Below, piece by piece: positions 8,714 to 16,597 of a stretch of DNA of 64,000 bases. Every line of letters begins with the position of its first letter. Positions within the stretch are counted from its first letter, which is position 1. The notes under the pieces were generated by a model, which worked only from the letters and a program-made list of their open reading frames with translations, ran no database searches and was not told the DNA's origin. This stretch comes from Pseudomonas sp. Irchel s3b2. GTDB lineage: Bacteria; Pseudomonadota; Gammaproteobacteria; Pseudomonadales; Pseudomonadaceae. Both the position numbers and the translations under genes were made by a program. The DNA lies in the NCBI RefSeq assembly GCF_900187445.1, contig NZ_FYEB01000009.1, forward strand, positions 124,001 through 188,000. Reading direction: 5' to 3'.

Positions 8714-8727
8714 TTGATCTAAGTCAG
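8714..8727 (+). promoter_or_regulatory. Candidate ANR (FNR-type) box for arcDABC
   Basis: TTGATCTAAGTCAG matches the TTGAT-N4-ATCAA pattern in 8 of 10 half-site positions. It is 62 nt before the arcD start, so it would be centred near -41 if transcription starts around 8762. The P. aeruginosa arcDABC promoter is known to be activated by ANR under low oxygen. The site is seen; its function is inferred. Confidence 0.6.
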
Positions 8728-8788
8728 ATGATTGAACAGCGAACGAAACTAACCTGTTTTTTCTCTTCTCCTGCACTGGAGTCATGCA

Positions 8789-10216
8789 ATGTCTGAATCC
8801 CCCGGAAAACTGAAACTCGGCGCCTTGGTTGCATTGGTTGTCGGCTCAATGATTGGTGGCGGGATCTTCTCTTTGCCCCAGAACATGGCCGCCAGTGCAG
8901 ACGTCGGTGCCGTTCTTATCGGTTGGGCAATTACCGCAGTGGGCATGTTGACCCTGGCCTTCGTTTTCCAGACCCTCGCTAATCGAAAACCTGATCTGGA
9001 CGGCGGTGTCTACGCCTACGCCAAAGCCGGTTTCGGCGACTACATGGGTTTCTCGTCCGCTTGGGGTTACTGGATCAGCGCCTGGCTGGGCAACGTTGGT
9101 TACTTCGTACTCTTGTTCAGCACCCTCGGCTACTTCTTCCCCATCTTTGGGGAGGGGAATACTGTCGCTGCCGTGATCGGTGCGTCGGTGCTGCTCTGGG
9201 GCGTACATTTCCTCGTGCTGCGGGGGATCAAGGAAGCGGCGTTCATCAACCTGGTGACCACCGTCGCCAAAATCGTACCGTTGCTGCTGTTTGTCCTGAT
9301 CGCGATTTTCGCGTTCAAACTGGACATCTTCACCGCCGACATCTGGGGCGTGAAAAACCCTGACCTGGGCAGCGTGATGAACCAGGTGCGCAAGATGATG
9401 CTGGTCACCGTCTGGGTGTTCATCGGCATCGAAGGCGCGAGCATCTTCTCGGCCCGTGCAGAAAAACGCAGCGATGTGGGTAAAGCCACGGTGATTGGTT
9501 TCATCACCGTGCTGCTGTTCCTGGTGCTGGTGAACGTGCTGTCGCTGGGCATCATGACCCAACCGGAATTGGCAAAACTGCAGAACCCGTCCATGGCCGC
9601 AGTGCTGGAACATGTAGTCGGTCATTGGGGCGCGGTGCTGATCAGCGTCGGCCTGATCATCTCGTTGCTCGGTGCGCTGCTGTCGTGGGTGTTGCTGTGC
9701 GCGGAGATCATGTTCGCTGCCGCCAAGGACCACACCATGCCGGCGTTTTTGCGCAAGGAAAACGCCAACCATGTACCGGCCAACGCCTTGTGGCTGACCA
9801 ACGCCATGGTCCAGTTGTTCCTGATCGTCACGCTGTTCTCGGCCAGCACTTACCTGTCGCTGATCTACCTCGCCACCTCAATGATTCTGGTGCCGTACCT
9901 GTGGTCGGCGGCTTACGCACTGCTGCTGGCGGTGCGCGGCGAGAGTTATGAAAACGCTTTGGCCGAGCGCAGGAAAGACCTGTTCATCGGCGCCGTCGCG
10001 TTGATCTACGCGGTCTGGCTGATCTATGCCGGCGGCGTCAAATACCTGCTGCTCTCCGCCCTGCTCTATGCGCCCGGCGTGATCCTGTTCGCCAAAGCCA
10101 AGCTTGAAGTCAACAAACCGGTTTTCACCAACGTCGAGAAGCTGATTTTCGCAGCAGTCGTCGTGGGCGCCCTGGTGGCAGCTTACGGGCTGTATGACGG
10201 CTTCCTGACTCTGTAA
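8789..10216 (+). CDS. arcD: Arginine/ornithine antiporter ArcD
   Basis: A 475-residue APC-family permease starting with MSESPGKLKLGALVALV behind a CTGGAG ribosome-binding site. It carries the GSMIGGGIFSLP helix-1 motif and repeated hydrophobic helices. It heads arcA, arcB and arcC in the canonical order, which identifies it as the electroneutral arginine-in/ornithine-out exchanger of the deiminase pathway in the inner membrane. The 35-nt gap to arcA has no terminator. Regulation probably runs through the ANR-like site at 8714. A near-identical paralogue lies divergently upstream. Confidence 0.95.
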   Translation: MSESPGKLKLGALVALVVGSMIGGGIFSLPQNMAASADVGAVLIGWAITAVGMLTLAFVFQTLANRKPDLDGGVYAYAKAGFGDYMGFSSAWGYWISAWLGNVGYFVLLFSTLGYFFPIFGEGNTVAAVIGASVLLWGVHFLVLRGIKEAAFINLVTTVAKIVPLLLFVLIAIFAFKLDIFTADIWGVKNPDLGSVMNQVRKMMLVTVWVFIGIEGASIFSARAEKRSDVGKATVIGFITVLLFLVLVNVLSLGIMTQPELAKLQNPSMAAVLEHVVGHWGAVLISVGLIISLLGALLSWVLLCAEIMFAAAKDHTMPAFLRKENANHVPANALWLTNAMVQLFLIVTLFSASTYLSLIYLATSMILVPYLWSAAYALLLAVRGESYENALAERRKDLFIGAVALIYAVWLIYAGGVKYLLLSALLYAPGVILFAKAKLEVNKPVFTNVEKLIFAAVVVGALVAAYGLYDGFLTL

Positions 10217-10251
10217 CACCTGAACCCCTTGTCATCTGGAGGATCACTGTA

Positions 10252-11508
10252 ATGACCACCGAAAAAGTTAAGTACGGCGTCCATTCCGAAGCCGGCAAAC
10301 TGCGCAAAGTCATGGTTTGCTCCCCCGGCCTGGCCCACCAGCGGCTGACCCCGAACAACTGCGATGAACTGCTTTTCGACGATGTGCTGTGGGTTGCCCA
10401 AGCCAAGCGTGACCATTTCGACTTCGTCACCAAAATGCGCGAACGCAACATCGACGTGCTGGAAATGCACAACCTGCTGACCGACATCGTCGCCATTCCA
10501 GAAGCACTGGACTGGATTCTGCAACGCAAAATCACCGCCAACTCGGTCGGCCTTGGGCTGGTCAACGAAACCGCTTCCTGGCTGCGTAGCCTGGAGCCGA
10601 GAAAGATTGCCGAATTCCTGATTGGCGGCGTCTCCGCCGATGACCTGCCGGACAGCTTCGGCGGCAAGACCATTCAGATGTTCCGCGAATTTCTCGGTCA
10701 CTCCAGCTTCATTCTGCCGCCGCTGCCCAATACTCAGTTCACCCGCGACACCACCTGCTGGATCTATGGCGGCGTGACGCTCAACCCGATGTACTGGCCG
10801 GCGCGTCGTCAGGAAACACTGCTGGCCACCGCCATCTACAAGTTCCATCCGCAATTCACCAACGCCGACTTCCAGATCTGGTACGGCGATCCGGATCAGG
10901 ACCATGGCAGCGCCACCCTGGAGGGCGGCGACGTGATGCCGATTGGTAATGGCGTGGTGTTGATCGGCATGGGCGAGCGCTCGTCCCGCCAGGCCATCGG
11001 CCAATTGGCGGTCAACCTGTTCAAGAACAAAGCGGTCGAGCGGGTGATTGTCGCCGGCCTGCCGAAGTCCCGCGCAGCGATGCACCTGGACACCGTGTTC
11101 AGCTTCTGCGACCGGGATCTTGTGACCATTTTCCCGGAAGTGGTGAACCAGATTGTCGCCTTCAGCGTGCGCCCCGATGAAAGCAAACCGGGCGGCGTCG
11201 ACGTTCGCCGCGAAGAAACCAGCTTCCTCGACACCGTGGCCAAGGCCCTCAACCTCAAAGCGCTGCGCGTCGTCGAAACTGGCGGCAACAGCTTCGCCGC
11301 CGAACGCGAGCAATGGGACGACGGCAACAACGTGGTGGCCGTGGAGCCCGGCGTGGTCATCGGTTACGACCGCAACACCTACACCAACACCCTGCTGCGC
11401 AAGGCCGGCATCGAGGTCATCACCATCAGCGCCGGTGAACTCGGTCGCGGGCGTGGCGGCGGCCACTGCATGACCTGCCCGATTATTCGTGACCCTATCG
11501 ACTATTAA
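10252..11508 (+). CDS. arcA: Arginine deiminase
   Basis: A 418-residue enzyme that hydrolyses L-arginine to citrulline and ammonia in the cytoplasm, the first step of the ADI pathway. Family marks are visible: EGGD and MHLDTVFSFCD in the middle, and the nucleophilic Cys in GRGGGHCMTCP close to the C-terminus. Length equals that of the P. aeruginosa enzyme. An excellent ribosome-binding site (GGAGGATCAC) precedes the ATG. It is the second gene of arcDABC, 35 nt after arcD and 70 nt before arcB. Confidence 0.97.
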   Translation: MTTEKVKYGVHSEAGKLRKVMVCSPGLAHQRLTPNNCDELLFDDVLWVAQAKRDHFDFVTKMRERNIDVLEMHNLLTDIVAIPEALDWILQRKITANSVGLGLVNETASWLRSLEPRKIAEFLIGGVSADDLPDSFGGKTIQMFREFLGHSSFILPPLPNTQFTRDTTCWIYGGVTLNPMYWPARRQETLLATAIYKFHPQFTNADFQIWYGDPDQDHGSATLEGGDVMPIGNGVVLIGMGERSSRQAIGQLAVNLFKNKAVERVIVAGLPKSRAAMHLDTVFSFCDRDLVTIFPEVVNQIVAFSVRPDESKPGGVDVRREETSFLDTVAKALNLKALRVVETGGNSFAAEREQWDDGNNVVAVEPGVVIGYDRNTYTNTLLRKAGIEVITISAGELGRGRGGGHCMTCPIIRDPIDY

Positions 11509-11578
11509 CTTTCAAACCCTGGCCGCCGCTTATCCAGCGCGGCCCGGGGGATAACCGATACCAAAGGAGATCCAAAAA

Positions 11579-12589
11579 ATGGCTTTCAACATGCGCAACC
11601 GCAGCCTGCTGAGTTTGATGCACCACACCACTCGCGAGCTGAATTACCTGCTGGACCTGTCCCGTGACCTCAAACGCGCCAAATACACCGGCACCGAACG
11701 TCCACACCTGCAAGGCAAAAACATCGCGCTGATCTTCGAAAAAACCTCGACCCGCACCCGTTGCGCCTTCGAAGTCGCTGCCCATGACCAGGGCGCTCAC
11801 GTCACCTACATCGACCCGGTGTCGTCGCAGATCGGCCACAAGGAAAGCATGAAAGACACCGCTCGCGTACTGGGGCGGATGTTCGACGCCATCGAGTATC
11901 GCGGCTTCGAACAGGAAATCGTCGAAGAGCTGGCGAAGTTCGCTGGCGTGCCGGTGTTCAACGGTCTGACCGCTGAATTCCACCCGACGCAAATGATCGC
12001 CGACACCCTGACCATGCGTGAACACAGCGACAAGCCGCTGCACGACATCAGCTACGCCTACCTCGGCGATGCCCGCTACAACATGGGCAATTCGCTGCTG
12101 ATGATCGGCGCCAAACTCGGCATGGACGTGCGTATCGCCGCACCGAAAGCGCTGTGGCCACATCAGGACTTCATTGATCAGTGCAAAGCCTTCGCCGAGG
12201 AAAGCGGTGCGCGCATCACCATCACCGAAGACCCGAAAGAAGCGGTCAAGGGCGTGGACTTCATCCACACCGACATCTGGGTCTCGATGGGTGAGCCGGT
12301 TGAGGCGTGGGACGAGCGCATCGAGCAACTGCTGCCGTACCAGGTCAACGCCGACATGATGAAGGCCTCGGGCAACCCGCGCGTGAAATTCATGCACTGC
12401 CTGCCGGCGTTCCACAACAGCGAAACCAAGGTCGGCAAAGACATCGCCGCGCGCTATCCGCACCTGGCCAACGGCGTCGAAGTGACAGAAGAAGTCTTCG
12501 AGTCGCCGGCCAACATCGCCTTCGAGCAGGCGGAAAACCGCATGCACACCATCAAGGCGATTCTGGTGTCGGCGCTGGCGGATATCTGA
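11579..12589 (+). CDS. arcB: Catabolic ornithine carbamoyltransferase
   Basis: A 336-residue enzyme, the length of catabolic ArcB. It shows the carbamoyl-phosphate motif STRTRCAFE (about residues 56-64) and the ornithine motif HCLPAFHN near 272. In this operon it runs in reverse: phosphorolysis of citrulline to ornithine and carbamoyl phosphate. The AAGGAG ribosome-binding site is strong. A REP palindrome pair separates it from arcC, which could shield the arcA-arcB message or dampen arcC. Confidence 0.97.
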   Translation: MAFNMRNRSLLSLMHHTTRELNYLLDLSRDLKRAKYTGTERPHLQGKNIALIFEKTSTRTRCAFEVAAHDQGAHVTYIDPVSSQIGHKESMKDTARVLGRMFDAIEYRGFEQEIVEELAKFAGVPVFNGLTAEFHPTQMIADTLTMREHSDKPLHDISYAYLGDARYNMGNSLLMIGAKLGMDVRIAAPKALWPHQDFIDQCKAFAEESGARITITEDPKEAVKGVDFIHTDIWVSMGEPVEAWDERIEQLLPYQVNADMMKASGNPRVKFMHCLPAFHNSETKVGKDIAARYPHLANGVEVTEEVFESPANIAFEQAENRMHTIKAILVSALADI

Positions 12590-12615
12590 ACACTTGTTCA
12601 TGACCAGCCACTGAA

Positions 12616-12694
12616 CCTGTAGGAGCGAGGCTTGCCCGCGAAGGGGCCTTCAAGACCGCTAAAAGCTTCGCGGGCAAGCCTCGCTCCTACAGGG
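12616..12694. repeat. REP-type palindromic pair (family A) inside the arc operon
   Basis: Two facing family-A units between arcB and arcC, forming a long possible stem-loop in the mRNA. It has no T-run, so stabilisation or attenuation is more likely than true termination. Confidence 0.85.
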
Positions 12695-12722
12695 GATCAT
12701 CGAACTTTGAAAGGACTGCATT

Positions 12723-13652
12723 ATGCGTATCGTCGTTGCTTTGGGCGGTAACGCCCTGCTCCGCCGGGGTGAACCCATGACCGCGGACAATCAACGCGCC
12801 AACATCCGCGTCGCCACCGAACAGATCGCCAAGGTCCATCCCGGCAATCAACTGGTGATCGCTCACGGTAATGGTCCGCAGGTCGGCCTGCTGTCGCTGC
12901 AAGCGGCGGCCTACACCCAGGTTTCCGCTTACCCGCTGGACGTGCTCGGTGCCGAAACAGAAGGCATGATCGGCTACATCATCGAACAGGAACTGGGCAA
13001 CCTGCTGGACTTCGAAGTCCCGTTTGCCACCCTGCTGACCCAAGTTGAAGTCGACCCCAACGACCCGGCGTTCCAACACCCGAGCAAACCCATCGGCCCG
13101 GTCTACACCAAAGCCGAAGCGGAAAAACTCGCTGCCGAAAAAGGCTGGGCGATTGCTCCGGACGGCGACAAATTCCGCCGTGTGGTGGCCAGCCCGAAAC
13201 CTAAACGCATCTTCGAAATCCGTCCGATAAAATGGCTGCTGGAAAAAGGCAGCATCGTGATTTGCGCGGGCGGTGGCGGCATCCCGACGATGTACGGCGC
13301 CAGCGGCAAGCTGCAGGGCGTGGAAGCAGTGATCGACAAAGACCTGTGCTCGGCGCTGCTGGCCGAACAGCTTGAAAGCGATCTATTGGTGATCGCCACC
13401 GACGTCAACGCGGCGTTCATCGATTTCGGCAAACCCACCCAGAAAGCCATCGCCCAGGCCCACCCGGACGACATGGAAAAACTCGGCTTCGCGGCCGGCT
13501 CCATGGGACCAAAGGTCCAGGCAGCCTGCGAGTTCGCGCGCCATACTGGAAAAACCGCGGTGATCGGCTCACTCTCGGACATCGAAGCGATCGTCCAGGG
13601 CAAGGCCGGCACCCGCATCAGTACGGCGACACCTGGCATAACTTACTTGTAA
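12723..13652 (+). CDS. arcC: Carbamate kinase
   Basis: A 309-residue amino-acid-kinase-fold enzyme starting MRIVVALGGNALLRRGEP, the family's phosphate-binding start. VIAHGNGPQVGLL and ICAGGGGIPT follow as expected. It makes ATP from carbamoyl phosphate and ADP, the energy-yielding last step of the ADI pathway. The ribosome-binding site is GAAAGGA. It is last of the arc enzymes and 12 nt before the DUF5064-like gene. Confidence 0.96.
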   Translation: MRIVVALGGNALLRRGEPMTADNQRANIRVATEQIAKVHPGNQLVIAHGNGPQVGLLSLQAAAYTQVSAYPLDVLGAETEGMIGYIIEQELGNLLDFEVPFATLLTQVEVDPNDPAFQHPSKPIGPVYTKAEAEKLAAEKGWAIAPDGDKFRRVVASPKPKRIFEIRPIKWLLEKGSIVICAGGGGIPTMYGASGKLQGVEAVIDKDLCSALLAEQLESDLLVIATDVNAAFIDFGKPTQKAIAQAHPDDMEKLGFAAGSMGPKVQAACEFARHTGKTAVIGSLSDIEAIVQGKAGTRISTATPGITYL

Positions 13653-13664
13653 GGAGAGACGTCA

Positions 13665-14027
13665 ATGGCAACGTTTGAGCCCGGTCATCTGCACATCGAG
13701 CGCCACGCGCTGACCCCGGATGATGTCAACTACAACGTGCATCTCGACTATGAGGTCACGCAGGATCCCAAGAAAGGCAAAGGGGTGCTGTTCACCATGC
13801 ACGGCAGCATGCAGGGAAAGGACATGACGGAGACCTTCTTTCTGCCCAAGGAGGAGGCTTACAACTTCGCCAACAACGTAACGAAAATCGCCGAGAAGTA
13901 CGGAATCCCGAAGACACATAGCCAGATCGGCTCGGTTCACAAGCATTACGATTTAATGTTTGAAGACATCCGGAAGCAGTTGGATATGAAATCCGGCGAC
14001 CCGGTAAACCTCGAGAACTTCGAATAA
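13665..14027 (+). CDS. Small conserved protein, DUF5064-like
   Basis: A 120-residue soluble protein beginning MATFEPGHLHIERHAL. This opening and the ending GDPVNLENFE recall the DUF5064 family of Pseudomonas, assigned from memory of the family. No signal peptide, membrane segment or catalytic motif is visible. It starts 12 nt after arcC with an AAGGAGA ribosome-binding site, so it is probably the fifth gene of the arc transcript. Its role is unknown; low-oxygen expression is inferred from the operon. Confidence 0.75.
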   Translation: MATFEPGHLHIERHALTPDDVNYNVHLDYEVTQDPKKGKGVLFTMHGSMQGKDMTETFFLPKEEAYNFANNVTKIAEKYGIPKTHSQIGSVHKHYDLMFEDIRKQLDMKSGDPVNLENFE

Positions 14028-14038
14028 CCCACTGACCT

Positions 14039-14189
14039 TGTGGGAGCGGGCTTGCTCGCGATGACGAGCTTTCATTCGTTATGGATGCCGACTGAAAGAC
14101 TGCGACACACGACCTGTAGGAGCGAGGCTTGCCCGCGAAGCTTTTAGCGGTCTCGATGGCCTCTTCGCGGGCAAGTCTCGCTCCTACAA
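14039..14189. repeat. REP cluster: one variant unit plus one family-A pair
   Basis: A single TGGGAGCGGGCTTGCTCGCG unit at 14039-14063 is followed by a complete facing pair at 14113-14189. It fills the gap between the arc operon and gcsR. Confidence 0.8.
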
Positions 14190-14265
14190 ATAGAACGCGC
14201 ATTTCACCTAACACCCGCCCCAAGGCATACTTGCCACCCTCCGCACTTCAGAACCCAACCGCCCC

Positions 14266-15774
14266 ATGCGTATCCACGTCAGTTTCATCGACCGCGTCGG
14301 CATCACCCAGGAAGTCCTGGCCCTGCTCGGTGGGCGCAATCTCAATCTGGATGCGGTGGAAATGGTGCCGCCCAACGTCTACATCGACGCCCCGACCTTG
14401 AGTCCGGCAGTGCTCGAAGAACTGCGCGACGCGCTGTTCAGCGTGCGCGGCGTGCAAGCGGTGACGGTGGTCGACATCCTTCCCGGCCAGCGCCGTCACT
14501 TGCAGCTCGATGCGTTGCTCGCGGCCATGACCGACCCGGTGTTGGCCCTCGACAGTGCTGGCAAGGTGCTGCTGGCCAACCCGGCGCTGATTGCCCTGTA
14601 CGGCCGCGAACCGGCGGATGAAAGCATCAGCGAGCTGTTTGCCGACCCGGCACTGCTCGACGCCTTGCTGGAAAACGGCTTCCGCCTGCCGCTGAGGGAG
14701 ATCACCGTCAACGGTCAGACCCTGCTGCTGGACGCCACGCCTATCACCGACGCCGGCGCCCTTCTGACCCTGTATCAACCGAACCGCATCGGCGAACGTC
14801 TCTCGGCGCTGCACCACGACCACGCCGAAGGCTTCGATGCGCTGCTCGGTGAATCCCCGGCGATTCGTACGCTCAAGGCTCGCGCCCAGCGAGTCGCCGC
14901 CCTCGATGCACCATTGCTGATTCAGGGCGAAACCGGCACCGGTAAAGAACTGGTGGCCCGCGCCTGCCACGCCATCAGCGCCCGCCATAGTTCGCCGTTC
15001 CTGGCCTTGAACTGCGCGGCATTGCCGGAAAACCTCGCCGAAAGCGAACTGTTCGGCTACGCCCCCGGTGCCTTTACCGGCGCACAACGGGGCGGTAAAC
15101 CGGGGCTGATGGAACTGGCCAACCAGGGCACGGTATTTCTCGACGAGATCGGTGAAATGTCGCCGTACTTGCAGGCGAAATTGCTGCGTTTTCTCAACGA
15201 CGGCAGCTTCCGTCGGGTTGGTGGCGATCGCGAAGTGAAGGTCAATGTGCGGATCCTCAGCGCCACCCACCGCGATCTGGAAAAAATGGTCAGCGAAGGC
15301 GCTTTTCGCGAAGACCTGTTCTATCGCCTCAACGTCCTGAATGTCGAAGTCCCGCCCCTGCGCGACCGTGGCCAGGACATTCTGCTGCTGGCGCGCTACT
15401 TCATGCAGCAAGCCTGCGCACAGATCCAGCGCCCGGTCTGTCGCCTGGCGCCAGGCACTTATCCGGCGCTGCTAGGCAATCGCTGGCCGGGCAATGTGCG
15501 GCAACTGCAGAACGTGATCTTCCGCGCCGCTGCAATTTGCGAAAGCAGCCTGGTGGACATCGGTGACCTCGACATCGCTGGCACTTCCGTGGCGCGTCAG
15601 AGCGACAGCGAGGTCGACAGCCTTGAACAGGCCATGGAAGAGTTCGAGAAAACCTTGCTGGAAAAACTCTACGTCAGCTACCCCTCGACCCGCCAACTGG
15701 CCAGCCGCCTGCAAACCTCCCACACCGCGATTGCCCATCGGTTGCGTAAGTACGGGATTCCCAATAAGCCGTAA
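14266..15774 (+). CDS. gcsR: GcsR, TyrR-like sigma-54-dependent activator of glycine cleavage genes
   Basis: A 502-residue regulator. An ACT-like domain occupies residues 1-75 (MRIHVSFIDRVGITQEVL), a PAS domain about 80-180, and an AAA+ core about 195-430 with Walker A GETGTGKE (221-228), the sigma-54 contact loop GAFTGA (268-273) and Walker B FLDEIGE. A TyrR-type helix-turn-helix closes the chain (STRQLASRLQTSHTAIAHRL). P. aeruginosa GcsR sits beside gcvH2-gcvP2 and activates them in response to glycine. The same neighbour order, three matching operators and a -24/-12 promoter downstream make the assignment firm. PhhR is the nearest alternative, but no phh genes are present. Confidence 0.92.
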   Translation: MRIHVSFIDRVGITQEVLALLGGRNLNLDAVEMVPPNVYIDAPTLSPAVLEELRDALFSVRGVQAVTVVDILPGQRRHLQLDALLAAMTDPVLALDSAGKVLLANPALIALYGREPADESISELFADPALLDALLENGFRLPLREITVNGQTLLLDATPITDAGALLTLYQPNRIGERLSALHHDHAEGFDALLGESPAIRTLKARAQRVAALDAPLLIQGETGTGKELVARACHAISARHSSPFLALNCAALPENLAESELFGYAPGAFTGAQRGGKPGLMELANQGTVFLDEIGEMSPYLQAKLLRFLNDGSFRRVGGDREVKVNVRILSATHRDLEKMVSEGAFREDLFYRLNVLNVEVPPLRDRGQDILLLARYFMQQACAQIQRPVCRLAPGTYPALLGNRWPGNVRQLQNVIFRAAAICESSLVDIGDLDIAGTSVARQSDSEVDSLEQAMEEFEKTLLEKLYVSYPSTRQLASRLQTSHTAIAHRLRKYGIPNKP

Positions 15775-15800
15775 GGCTTCGGTACCGGACTAGCTGTATT

Positions 15801-15893
15801 GATCGTTCCCACGCTCTGCGTGGGAATGCAGCCCGCGTCACTGGACGCGGAGCGTCCCTAGAGGCATTCCCACGCGGAGCGTGGGAACGATCA
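15801..15893. repeat. Palindromic repeat family B (GATCGTTCCCACGC type)
   Basis: GATCGTTCCCACGCTCTGCG and its inverse bracket a centre that itself contains GACGCGGAGCGTCC. The outer arms match across 90 nt. Related copies are at 47181 and 60282. It could serve as the end of the gcsR transcript. Confidence 0.8.
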
Positions 15894-15921
15894 TTTGCTC
15901 AACTCAAAAGCGACCCCTATC

Positions 15922-15939
15922 TGTACTGAAAGCGCTACA
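15922..15939 (+). promoter_or_regulatory. GcsR operator-like site 1
   Basis: TGTACTGAAAGCGCTACA follows a TGTAncG-N4-CGnTnCn arrangement, with an imperfect left half and a CGCTACA right half. It lies 19 nt before site 2, so the two face the same side of the helix within about two turns. Confidence 0.7.
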
Positions 15940-15940
15940 G

Positions 15941-15958
15941 CGGAACGATATCGCTACA
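15941..15958 (-). promoter_or_regulatory. GcsR operator-like site 2
   Basis: Read on the minus strand the site is TGTAGCGATATCGTTCCG. It differs by one base from the 18-bp consensus reported for P. aeruginosa GcsR (TGTAACG-N4-CGTTCCG). Confidence 0.8.
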
Positions 15959-16021
15959 CCCTCTCCTGATCACCGCTGTGCAAGGTTTTGATCCCCTTAG
16001 GCTTTTTTCCCCACCTTGTGC

Positions 16022-16039
16022 TGTAGCGATTTCGCTACA
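16022..16039 (+). promoter_or_regulatory. GcsR operator-like site 3
   Basis: TGTAGCGATTTCGCTACA is an almost perfect palindrome with CTGTAGCGA and TCGCTACAG arms at 16021-16040. It lies 81 nt from site 2 and about 65 nt before the -24 element. Confidence 0.78.
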
Positions 16040-16102
16040 GCCAGCAAATTCTTACACTTTGAACAAACATATAAGTTATTGATTTATAACGATTAAACAA
16101 CA

Positions 16103-16119
16103 TTGGCCGCGTTTTTGCT
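16103..16119 (+). promoter_or_regulatory. Sigma-54 (-24/-12) promoter for gcvH
   Basis: TTGGCCGCGTTTTTGCT carries GG and GC with exactly the 10-nt spacing of the TTGGCAC-N5-TTGC consensus. Transcription would begin near 16130, about 70 nt before gcvH. GcsR is a sigma-54 activator, so promoter type and regulator agree. Confidence 0.8.
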
Positions 16120-16201
16120 TAGTAACCACCCATTAAGCAGGGCTTTTTGCCCAAGCATTCAATCGCGTCCACCAGACGAGTCTGGCCCCTTAGGAGTTTC
16201 C

Positions 16202-16585
16202 ATGAGCGAGTTGCGTTTTACTGAAGATCACGAATGGCTGCGCACCGAAGCTGACGGCACCGTCACAGTCGGCATCACCGCTTTCGCGCAGAACGCATTG
16301 GGCGACGTGGTTTTCGTACAACTGCCTGAGCTGCAGTCCTACGACAAAGGCGCTGAAGCCGCCACCGTGGAATCGGTAAAGGCCGCCAGCGGCGTGTACA
16401 TGCCACTCGACGGCGAAGTGCTGGAAGTGAACCCGGCGCTGGACAGCAGCCCTGAACTGGTCAACGAAGATCCGCTGGGCGAAGGCTGGTTCTTCCGCTT
16501 CCAGCCAACCGACGCCTCGGCTGTCGGCCAACTGCTGGATCAAGACGCTTACGACCGTCTGATCAAAGCCAACGCCGAAGCCTGA
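16202..16585 (+). CDS. gcvH: Glycine cleavage system H protein
   Basis: A 127-residue lipoyl-carrier protein. I chose ATG 16202 (MSELRFTEDHEWL) behind TTAGGAG because it gives the family's usual N-terminus and length. The lipoylation site is Lys60 in VESVKAASG. H protein shuttles the aminomethyl group between GcvP, GcvT and lipoamide dehydrogenase. First gene of the GcsR-controlled operon, 12 nt before gcvP. Confidence 0.96.
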   Translation: MSELRFTEDHEWLRTEADGTVTVGITAFAQNALGDVVFVQLPELQSYDKGAEAATVESVKAASGVYMPLDGEVLEVNPALDSSPELVNEDPLGEGWFFRFQPTDASAVGQLLDQDAYDRLIKANAEA

Positions 16586-16597
16586 GGAGCGCCCTAC

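Noticed and set aside
10183..11466. A 427-codon frame antisense to arcA
   Set aside because: The arcA product is fully assigned; the antisense frame is a codon-bias artefact.
15775..16201. A glycine riboswitch before gcvH
   Set aside because: No tandem aptamer-like structure is visible. The region is better explained by GcsR sites and a sigma-54 promoter.
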